A stretch of 64,000 nucleotides of DNA from Muricea muricata (Eukaryota > Cnidaria > Anthozoa > Malacalcyonacea > Plexauridae), in contig OY979724.1 in NCBI GenBank assembly GCA_963855995.1, positions 5,949,058 to 6,013,057 on the forward strand, in the 5' to 3' direction. The notes under the pieces were generated by a model. The model saw only the letters and a list, made by a program, of their open reading frames with translations, was not told where the DNA came from and ran no database searches. Every line of letters starts with the position of its first letter. The first letter of the stretch is position 1. Below, one piece after another: positions 34,401-46,400 of this stretch. Both the position numbers and the translations under genes were made by a program.

Positions 34401-37400
34401 TGGTTTTGATTTTACATTTTTGAAGATTTAAACACATGTTTGAACATTTTGTCCTTTTTTATAGCCAATGACGCTTAACAGCTCAATATTTAACAGGATT
34501 CTTTTGCTGTTCAGTTTACCCACTTCCTTGAAAATGTTGAAGTTTTTAAATTTGAATTTCTACTTTTACTTGGCTTCATATCTGTGTATTCCACAGTCAT
34601 CATTATTAAATCAAATGCTACCTCTTATGTGCCTTTGACTCATTCTTTTTCGCAGATAGCAAAGCTTTTGCTTAATAACACAAATACATGGATCCATGGT
34701 GAAGAAACAATTGTTGGAAGACATCGCGAAGTGCACCAAACTCCGATACTTGTTATATGTTTCACAAATCATGCATTGGATCAGTTCTTGGAAGGAATTT
34801 ATGACTTCCACGGAAGCAACGAAAACAAAATTGTACGAATCGGTGGCCGCAGCAAAAGTGAGAAATTAAAGAATTGCAATTTAAAAGCAATCAAAGAAAA
34901 AAGCAACAAAAGAGCACCGCGCTACGTGGGACGAGGCATAGCTGAGGTGTATTCAAGACTTGAGGGAGTTAAAAGTAAGCTAGCTACTTGTAGATGGTTT
35001 TCATTAGCATTCATAATTAGGATGTTTTATATACATCGCAAAAATATACACCAATATTGTACACTAAAGATATTGTTCACTAAAGATATTTATCGCTATG
35101 CGCATGTGCATAGACTAAGAGTCTTAACAAAGATTTTCGGGAGCGCGTGAAATGTTCACAATTGACCCCATACACCACAATATCAATTATTGGAGAAAAA
35201 TTGAATCCCAAAAGCTAATTTGCACCCAAATATGAGTGTCGTGGTTCAGTAAGTCAGCAATTACTAAATCAAGGGTGTTATTAAAGTATTTTGAGTACTA
35301 ACGTAAGGTGTGTACTGGGGGCATTTGTTTCCTACTTAAATAGATAGGGAGGGTACATTTTTTCAGCTCGCTTGGACATAATTCCCTCATTTCATCTATT
35401 TTACAATTAGAAAAAATGGAAATTTCTTCCAATGTAATCAAAAAATGTTGGCAGGACATATTGTACGAGAGGACACTAGAAAGAGCAGGAGTGGTTAATC
35501 AACATCATTTCTCTTCTCTCATGCGACCATTCATAACATTCGGAGGTGGTCCACCAGAACCAGGCTCTGTACTATTAAAATGGCTTAATCTTGTTGCAGA
35601 CGATGATCGGACAGAGCCAGGTAAGACCATTTAGCGACACAATTTGATTTTTGAGGAAAAAAAGGATAAAATAAGAATTGTCTCGTAACTTGATAGCTGT
35701 AGTATGGAAAGTATGCAATCATTAATATTGGAAAAAGTGAAAATTCTAATTCCAATAAAATAAAGGTTCCAATTATGGATCTCTTTACAAGGATAGTCAG
35801 GTCCTATATCTTGATTGCACAATATTCAATTAAATTCTTAACGGGCTGGAAAATATTCTTCTCTATAAAACACATCAATTTATGTGAACTAGTTCCTAAA
35901 TTGATTGTCCAAATTTGTTAAGCTGCATATAAACAGTCCTTGGGACACCGCGATACAATATTACAGTTAAAACTTTTCCTTATATTTATAAAATGTATAG
36001 AGGAACTTGAGATATTTGGAGACGATAATGAAGTCTCTTTCAATGGAATGCAAATGGTCAGCCTTGCAACACTACCGCTGGCGGGCGTTGACTTTTCATT
36101 CTGCGTCCACATAAAGACGAACCGGGCAGGAAACATAGTTAGCAATTTGCCAGAAGACAGAAGATGGACTAATGAATCTAAAGCTCTCTTTGTTGATGCA
36201 GCTGGGATTGTTAAATTCGTGTCCAGTGAAAATATCCTTTGTGAGAGTTCTTCACGTGTAGATGATGACAGTTGGCACGAAATTGCCGTGGTTTACTCAT
36301 ATGAGGACAATAGGTATGGTTTTGCAATGCGTTTTCGAATAGTTTGAAAGTAAACAATTTAACAAACTTAAAAACTTGTGGTTTCAGTCGCCATGTAGGG
36401 TGTCCCAAAAAACCTAACGCCTTCTAAATTCAAATCAGCCGTATAGCTAGATTGACCAAATTGGAGTTGCTGAAATTTCCTCTAAATTTCTGACGACAAC
36501 GGTATATATCAATATATACCGCACTCAAAAACGAAAATGGCCATGGGAACGGGATTGATACCGCACTGCTAGTTTGAAATACAAATACGTCCGTTTTTTG
36601 GCTATATACGGTGCATATATATTTTGGATATTCCTGACATCAGTTCTATAAGTTTCTATGCACTTCATCTTATTTCATTTAGTCAAAATAATTTTTCTCC
36701 ACCAGTATAATTTTTATCCAAGCATGTCATCTTATACATCTAGCCAGGACAAATATTTTTGTCGAATAATATTAAACGTTAACCCTCAACTTAACTCACA
36801 AAAGTTACTGAGATTGGATAATCATGGTAGATATTCTATTTTAAGACTGCGCGTACCTACTATCCATAATAGTTTTACTAGAAGTTGTTCGTGAACGCTA
36901 AGGTTCAGGCGATGTTGAACGTGTAGTTGAACGTGAGATAGTCTCGAAGCTAAAGGTTTCTGTTTACATTTTATGCTTGAAGTTATTTCAAAATTTGATG
37001 TTTTTCCACATGTTGTCGATTCATCTTGTTTGCAGTATCATTAATTATTATATGCCGAGCGGTCCATCCGCCAAAATAGTGCATTGTGGTAATTAGTATG
37101 CGTGAGTAGACGAAATGACAAGTTGTTTGCATGTTTTAAAACAATGAACTGCTAGAGAACGAGACATTTTTTTGAAAAACTAAAAACGCCTTGTTACTTT
37201 ACTTTAACATTAAGTTTGACTGAATTCAAGAATAGACAAATGATTTTTCATGACACTGCCCCTTTAAAAGATTATCTTCGTTGTGAAACGGGCTGAAGTA
37301 TAAATATCTGAAAGTGAGAAATACCCGAATGTTTTTATCATGCCCAAGAATTTTAAAAAACAATGTTTCACTAACTTCTTTCACACGAGGTTCTTAAACT

Positions 37401-40400
37401 AATCAACCATTTAGTAAGATTATTGAAAATGTTAAGTTTTTGTAAACAAGTTCTGTTTTTACCTTGCCATATAAATAGCTGATTGACCGAGCTTGTTTGG
37501 TCCGTACCTCTGGGTCCGTACTGGAAGATACTGTACGGTGTCGTTCTATTTATCGAGCCGTAGGCGAGGTCGACAAATAAGCGAAAAATGAACATGACCG
37601 TGCAGTATCTTCCTGTACGGACCTCTCGCTCAGTCAATAATATACAAATAATGAATGTTTATGAGTGCAATGGTAAGAATATTTTCGTGAGGTGAAAGAT
37701 TGATTGTTCCATAAATATCTGAAAACTTACAAAAAACGAGCTGCTGCAAAACCTGGCGAAAAGTAAACAAGAAAAATAGTTCTTTTGCATAATAAGCGTC
37801 GTTTCCATTACGCAAGAAGGCGCGGTTACTAAGTTTCGCAATTGGTCTATTTCGAACTTTAAATATGAAAATTTCCCGCCATTTTCCTACATTTAGTTAT
37901 GCGCGAGAGATCAGCGCATGGCTACGCGAAATACACCGAGTACAACGCTGGCGTGAGGAAAATTCGACAATAACTTTGTATAAACTAGGGTGTCCGACTG
38001 GACAATTTGAAGTTGAGATATAATATTTTGCTATAGTCAAATACCGTTCCAAAATGTTTTATGTTTACTTTTGGAAGTGACATTTGAGGGTCATATTGAG
38101 GCACCCATTTCCCCCTTGTGGGCCACTTCCCTTCCTGCGTAATCTTGTTAAACTTAAATCTTGTTGTTTATCACCTTGTTGCTGTGACGTCGCTCGAGGT
38201 TATAACTGTCACTACATCATTTACTTTTTAGCCTTACTTTGTACGTTGACAAACACTTACAAAGTTTCCAGAATTGTCGCCTCCCAGAAGAGACCCAATC
38301 GTACAACGTCAAGATAGGAGTTGCTCCATTGCATTCACGATATCGTGTGGTAAATTTCGTCGGGTCTATGAAGAAATTTGTATATTACCGCAGCACGAAA
38401 TATAACGACATGGTCAGGGGAGACAGTAAGTAAAGAATGTAGCAAGTGTAAGAAGTATATACTCATGCAGGTCAAGGATACTGTATAAACTAGAATCGAC
38501 AGAAATAGTACAGGTATAATAATAAACATGATAGAATTATTAGGATAGTTATTTGCACTTTTTCAGCGCTGCCATTTTTTCTCAGATATCTTCGAATGTA
38601 TTGAATAAATAAATAGATAGAAATGATAAACAAATCGCCAAAAATACTCACAAAAATGTCGGACTTAAAAGTTAACTTTATTTTCTTCATTCACGAGCGG
38701 GCAGAATCCTGTATAGCCTTTCCGGCAATCTGATTGGCTGCAGCAGCGGGCAGAATTTTACGATTTCTTGACCGCTATCTAAAAGTTGAGCGGTCCGTAT
38801 AGGAAAAAACCGGATCGCTCGTCATCCAATCAGATTATAGGATTCAGTGGAAAACCGGACCGGGAAAAAATAAATTAAATTATTAGCGGCACAGAAAGCG
38901 GTTGTTTTTACCTTAAATAAATCAACCTTCTTCATAATACCCCTTTTACAGCTATCAGAAACTTGTCGTATTGTTATTTCTAATCGATAGTCGGCCAATC
39001 TTGTGCGACGTTCGTGTAGCATTGTCGGTTTAATATATTCCTAAGACTGGTTAACTACAACGAACAAAATGTAAATAAATTGTCGACTGTTAAATACAAG
39101 CACTTAAAAAACATACAAATATTTTGGAAACTTAGAGCAATAACGAAACGAAAACTACAGGATATGGAACAAAGAAAACTTTACCCTATTCTTTACAATT
39201 TTCCCGTTTCAAATCCTTTCCGAAACACAGGGGGGGGAAACGAGGGTTCTGAAAGTTTTTCCAGCTACGGAAATATTTTTTCAAAACCTATGCCAGGGAC
39301 ACCTATCGTCATCTTTTTGAATTTCCCTGTTTTCACCTTTTGGCTGACATCCTTTTGCTACAACTTCAGCGGATAGGCGAAGGCAGAAAATTTCAAAAAG
39401 ATGGCCACTTATTCCTTTATTGTTGTAAACATTTGTTTCTATAACAGAAAATGTGGAATATGAAATTGATTTTATGCAAGACCAAAGAAGGATTGACGAT
39501 GGAAATGATGCATTGGATAATCATGGTCCCCCCGTAGCCGACGATTTCGATGTAGTTGATCCAACAAAATTCTCCCGCGGAGGATCTGGCGAATGGCAAG
39601 TGCAAGACAAGAGACGAGCAAGAAATAAAATCATTTTTGAAATAAAGAAACAGCTACAAAACGAAGATGTGATGACAGACAACGAGGAATTTGCGATTCA
39701 AGACGTATGGAGGCTAACAGTCAAAAATCGCTGGCGCTTGTACCGGAAATGGGTCAGAACTATCAGTCAGCAGCACCAAAACACCATAGCAAGCGTGCAG
39801 AATGAATACGACCAGGGAATGAAAGAGCTACAAGAATTATGGAACGCGCAAGATTATGAACTTCTTCGGGAAGCTCACGTCATAGGAATGACAACAACTG
39901 GTAAGCAACATCACAGTAAAATAGACATCATCATTATCATAATTATACCCAACGACACGGAATCAGCCGGCTTTTGTTATGGCTTACATGCTGTTTTGCT
40001 TTGTACGTACAAAAACTAAAATTCCTCATTTCTTTCAATACGGGTAAGAATAAGGTAAACTACGTAATAAAAGATTTGTGAAAGATCGCTTTGTTATGGG
40101 ACGGATTATAGAAATGTTTTATCTTAATGACCATACAATATGGTGGCTGGCAGCTAAATGACCCCGCAATACTATGGTGTGACAGTAAGCATTTAAAGAT
40201 AAAAGTTATTTCTTAGACGAGTTGAAACGAAATTAAATTAAATTTAATTATTTAAACATAATGAAACTGCTATGTCATACATTTAAGCTTATAATTGTAC
40301 CTAATTTTCAGTGAAACTAAAAAGCTCTAAACATATGCTTTTCGTATACATCTCATTGTTACAGGATTTATGTCACGACTTGCACTTGTTGAAGAGAAAT

Positions 40401-43400
40401 GGCAAGAAAAATTTCGTGTTTTGAAGAAATTTCTATATTCAAAACGTGTGGTAATATCATTGAGATGTTCGCCACCAAAAGATTATTGCCATTAGCTACT
40501 GTATCTTGCCAGAAGTTTCGGATCCAACTAGTAAAATATATCATCGTCAACGTATCAATGTGCGTTCATTTTGATTAAAGGGGCTGCCAAATATCGTAAC
40601 CTTTTACATCGTATAAAGCCGAAGATAACAATTGTTGAAGAGGCCGCTGAAGTTTTGGAATCACATATCGTAACGGCATTAACAGGAGGATGTGAACATC
40701 TAATTCTGATTGGAGATCACAAGCAGTTGCGACCAAAACCCACCGTGTTTCAACTGGGGTTGGATTATCAGCTGGATATTTCGCTGTTTGAAAGAATGGT
40801 TGAAAACGGTAGGTGAGAGGGTACCTCCTGTGATTAAATGGCCCAGTAACCCGAGGGAGTTACAAACCTGCCGACGGTAAGGGACATTTAATGACTAATC
40901 TCTCTCAAGCTATGCTATTAGTTTGTAATGGCATAATTGACCAGCGTTTTCAAGCGCATCATTTGTTTTTACTAATTGTTAAAACTGCAGTGTTTTGTTG
41001 TTGTGTAGAATGTAACTACTGCCATGTTTGACCATGAATAACCGAACGGCGGGCGATTAGTTAGTAATCGACCCGGTAAAAACAAAAACAAAACCAGGCA
41101 ACCTATGCTATTACATACATTGGGTAATGTAAAAATAAATTATCTTAAGACATCCATATCGTTCACACAACCTTTAACACTATTACCTACACACAATACT
41201 CATTTACGCACAACATTGAAGCTCCAAATACGCATAATTAATGAGAAGTTGAACCTCTGTATACCCTGTGCTTTGGCAGAGCGGAGCTAGTATTAAGATG
41301 ATTTTAAAATAATTCAAAATCAAATTTATAATACGGAACTCTGATTGGGCCACCACCATCACTCGATCTCAGACCTCCAATTATTAATTCAATATTGCGC
41401 GACGCGTCACAAACACTGGAAACGGGAGACTGGAGACGGGAAAAAAATAACGAGACCGAAATTATGACACGGTTCACTTCGTGACCCGTGCAATTAATCA
41501 ACACTGTTTATTAAAACGGAATACAACTCGTAGAGACCGTCAATATTTTTCCGTACGAGTCCTGCGGGTTGGTATCTGAACGTTAACATCATTTAAAATA
41601 AGATAATTTTGATTTTTAGGCATGCCTTTTGCTTGCCTGCAAGCTCAGCACAGAATGCGTCCCGAAATTTCGGTGATGATGCGTCCTATCTACAACAATT
41701 TGATGGATCACGAATCCGTGAAAAATTTTGAAAGAATTAAAGGAATCAACAAGAACATCTTCTTTGTAGATCACCAAGTAAAAGAGGTAGCTAAAAAATT
41801 TTTAACGGTATGCAAAGAAGGCCCGAGAAGTCTATTTTTTATTATATGCACGTACGAAAAAGCTGATGGGGTAGTCAGTTAATTTTGCAAATTAGGAAGC
41901 ACAGAAGCGCTTTCCATTAGTAATGATTAAGAGATAGAGGCAAAAAATTTTATACCTTCTAAATTTCTCCGAAGTTATTTAAAAAGTCTCAAACAATTGT
42001 TGCATTTTTTAAACCCCTGACTACTGGCGCATCAGAAACGATTCTGTATCAAAATTTTTAGGATGCTGTTGATGAAAATCAAAGTCACTCAAACATTCAC
42101 GAAGCTAAATTTATCGGTTCGCTGTGTGGATATCTACTCCAGCAAGGGTATTCGCCCTCCCAAATTACAGTGTTAACACCTTATAGTGGTCAACTATTCC
42201 AACTCAAGAAGTTTGTGCCAAATGAAGAAGGTTTAAGAGTGTGTGTTGTTGATAATTTCCAAGGTGAAGAGAATGAAATCATTTTGCTATCCCTAGTCCG
42301 AAGCCAAGATATTACATCTACAGAGAAAAAGAATATTCGTAGGTCGATTGGGTTTCTGGCAATAGACAACCGCATTTGCGTGTCTTTGTCGAGAGCAAAA
42401 AAAGGTTTCTTTTGTGTTGGCAACTTAACCTTGATGAGAGCGGCTAATGATCTCTGGTCGAAAATTCTTGACGACATGGAAAAAAGAGGTTGTGTGGCCA
42501 AATCTCTACCACTAGCGTGTCAAAACCACCCGACAACAATTACGCATGTCAGCAAGGACTTAGATTTCAACAAAGCTCCACTCGGTGGTTGCAGCGTCAA
42601 CTGTGGAGCAAGATTGGACTGTGGTCATAGATGTGAGCAGTTCTGCCATCCAACAGATCCAAATCACAAAGAATACGACTGCAGAAAACCTTGTCCAAAA
42701 ACATGCGAGCGCGGCCATCCCTGCACACGCCGTTGCTACCAAGAGTGCAATAGATGTACGGTTCCGGTTAGAAAGAGAGTTCCCGGATGCAATCATACCG
42801 TCACAATGCCATGTCATCGGGATCCTTCCACTTTTAAATGTACCGAACCGTGTCCTAAAAAGCTTCCTTGTGGTCATGCATGCCCAGCACAATGTGGAGA
42901 ATCTTGTGCAAGAAAATGCCTAAAGGACGTCACCAAAACCTGGTCTCCGTGTGGTCACAGATGCAAAACTAGATGTTATGTTGACCTTACGAAGACTCCG
43001 TGCCCGGAGCCTTGCAACGTTTTATTGAGTTGTGAACACAATTGCAAAGGTAAGTGTCTATGAATAAGACATTGAAAATCGTAAAGATACTTCAATGCAA
43101 TCTAACTTATTGGAATGGTCAATAGCAGACGTCGTAAGACTATGTATATAGCATTGCATACGAAAGTCAAGGTGAGCGACCAAGAAAAAATGAAGTCAAT
43201 ACCAAAGAGGTTACTGGCGTTTATTGATGTTGACGGCAGGCAGACACTCAGAGAGGCTCATTTCTATGTAATAGGAGGAAGAGGATGAGTTTCTGTGTAA
43301 ATTCTACGTTATAGACATCAACTCAATTCATTTACATTTTCCTTGTGCATTAGGTACTCAAACGCCTTAAGTTTTTGGAAATGGGAAAACCTGAAACCTG

Positions 43401-46400
43401 AAAAGCTTGGACATACAGCCATTTTAGGTTGAGCTTTTAACGGAAGTCGTTGTCGCGTTTGTTATGGGCGTTGCAACGTGACGTTTCTATGAGAGCAAAT
43501 ATGTGTTGGTTGTGCGGGAACGACGCATTGAACTCAGCTTCGTTAAACGAAAGCTGTATATTCATGTAAGTTACGCCAGTTAAAGAACGCAACAAATTGA
43601 CTGTTGTGTTGGTTGTTTCGCAGTATCTTTTTAATCCCACTGCTCGTTCACCTACAGGAGCGTGCCCACACGATCTTGATTCATTTGTTGGCAACTTTAC
43701 CCCGCATTCATCGTAGTATTTCAAGGTGTGGGGATCCTTTCAGTCTGAGTAATCTATAAAGACTTGTGTGTACGCCATGTTTTGAACTGTAAATCGTTCT
43801 TAAACAACGTGTGTCATTTTTTAAAAGGTCCCATCCTAGACATTCTGCACCGAACTGCATATGCTCAGTGCTGTACTGCACTGCATATGCTCAGTGCTGA
43901 CCAAATTCAAACAATTTTTCTTCTATCTCAGAATATGAAATAGAAGGCCTATGCATTTACAAGGCTTCAATAAACCTAAGTTGCTGGGGTTGCCGCCACC
44001 GTGTTTACGCGGCTGTAGTGACCCGGTCTCGCAAAACTGTCTTCAACATTTAGAAACAACTATCGAGGACAACTTTAATTCATTGGCAATTTCCCCATAC
44101 CGTTCGGGAAAATAGCCGTTGCCTCAATTCCACCTCTTTCGGTAATTCTGTCAATAATATTTGATCTTGATTCCTCGGACAATGCCTTGCTTGGTCGGTA
44201 AGACCTAACTTTTACATTAACTTTTCACATTGTACTTTCGGTAACGAACCTGAATTCAACGCCGATCCCGCCCTAGCAACACCTATTTACTCCCATAGGA
44301 ACGTCACGTTGCAACGCCCACAACAAACGCGACAACGACTTCCGTTAAACACTCAACCTGATTTGTCTCAACTTTGGTAAAGATTTTTGGCTATTTCAAC
44401 CAGCGCAACAAATAATGACTGCCCCCAGATTTACTAGTAGTCATGCATTTTAAACAACGCTGTATATAACTTTAAAAATAACTTTCGTTTTTCGTGTGGC
44501 TTCTAGGTACATGTGGTGGATGCAAGCAAGGCCGAGTTCACCTACCATGTTCTTCAAAATGTGGTCGTGTGTTATTCTGTGACCACAGCTGCAAAGTGCC
44601 TTGCACAAAGAACTGCCCACCATGTCCTGAAAGGTGCCAAAACAAATGCCCACACAGCAAATGCCAATACAAATGTGGGGACCCATGCAAAGAATGCAAG
44701 GAACCTTGCAAATGGAAGTGCAGACATTTCAACTGCACGAAGCTATGTGGTGAGATTTGCAATCGGCAGCGTTGTAACAGACGATGTACAAAAACCTTGA
44801 AGAATTGTGATCACCGCTGCGCCGGTCTGTGCGGAGAACCGTGCCCGAAAAAGTGCTTGGTTTGCGATAAAGACGAGTTGACCGAAATTTTCTTCGGCAC
44901 CGAGGAAGAGGAAGATGCCAGATTTATAGAGCTTGCTGATTGTGGTCACGTATTTGAAGTGAAAGGTATGGATGCCTATATCGATACGAAAGCGAAGGAG
45001 ATGAAGAAAGGTGAATCGACCAGCATACAGATGATCAAGTGTCCAAAGTGCAGTAAAGCAATACGGACAAGTTTAAGATACGGTTTGTTGGGAATATTTA
45101 TGTATTTATGTATACGTAACTGTAACACGTTTCATAGAATTTGCTGAAATCTCTTCATTTTCCTGCAGTTGTGCATGCTTTTTAGCTTAAAATATCATCT
45201 TCAGTTTCTAGCCGGACAGCGGTCTACGGTCTTCTCGGGGATTGAAAGCGATTGTCCTGCAGAAGACGCAAAAATCTCTGTTTCTGACCTGGTAAAATAA
45301 TAGCCATGTACATCTTAATTTACTTTCCATGGAACTTACTAATTGCGTTCGAATAATGTTCCTGCACGTACGGACAAGATATCTTAGGCTATTCTAAGCA
45401 TTACCAATATATATGGAATTATTTTCTCTCTTGTTACTAGGAAACGTTGTGAAGACAATCCTTAAAGATTTTGAAGGCGTTAAGAAAGCCATATCATCAA
45501 AACGCACCGGCTCTGCACCTATGTTTCGAGCAACAGTGAAACAAGATATTCGAAATCATCAATTAAAAATCGAGTTTCCTATTGAAATTTCAAAAATTGA
45601 AGAGAAGTTGGAGAAACCATTTTCAATTGAAGAACAAAACGTCATTGAAAATCAAGTCGAATTCCTGAAATTTATGATCAAGTTGAAGAAAGTCATCAAG
45701 GAATCAGAACCAGTCAAAAGCAACAGCCTGGTTTATTATTTCCAATGGCGCGAAAGAGTTGATGATCCAGAAATAACTTTGATGAAATGTGAATTGGATA
45801 GTTTGCTGGAGTGGGTGATGAGGGATCGGCAACGTTTTAGCGAACAGGAACTGGAAGAATTTAACGACGAACTTCATCGAGCGTGGCTGATGCTGTCGTA
45901 CCTGGCACTGCGTCTAGAAATACGAAAGAGAAACATCGAGCTATCCGATAACGAGACGAAATATATGAGCTACTTGAAGATACTATTTGACGCTGGGACC
46001 AAATTTAGTAAGTAGGTTGTTTGTCTGTTACGCCATCTTCGGAATATTCATAATGCCTTCACGAGCACCTTTTAATTAGTTATCGTTTAGTGATATTTCT
46101 TAAATACGCTATCTTCTCAAAGTTAAGTCAAACGAGATACACTAGCCAACGATCAAATTCTACATTATAATTAAGATAATAAAGAAAAAAAACATTTTGT
46201 TAAAACAGCAAATGCCATGGGTTTTTTAAATAACAGCATATGATCATTGTTTTTTCGTTCGAGGATTTCACAGTTGTAATTCTTGTTTGCAAGTAATGTG
46301 CAAAACGACTATATACAAACAAAACAATTAAATACACTAACTTTCATGCCTTAATGGTTTACAAAAATGTTAAATAATTTTATGCATAATTTTATTCTAC

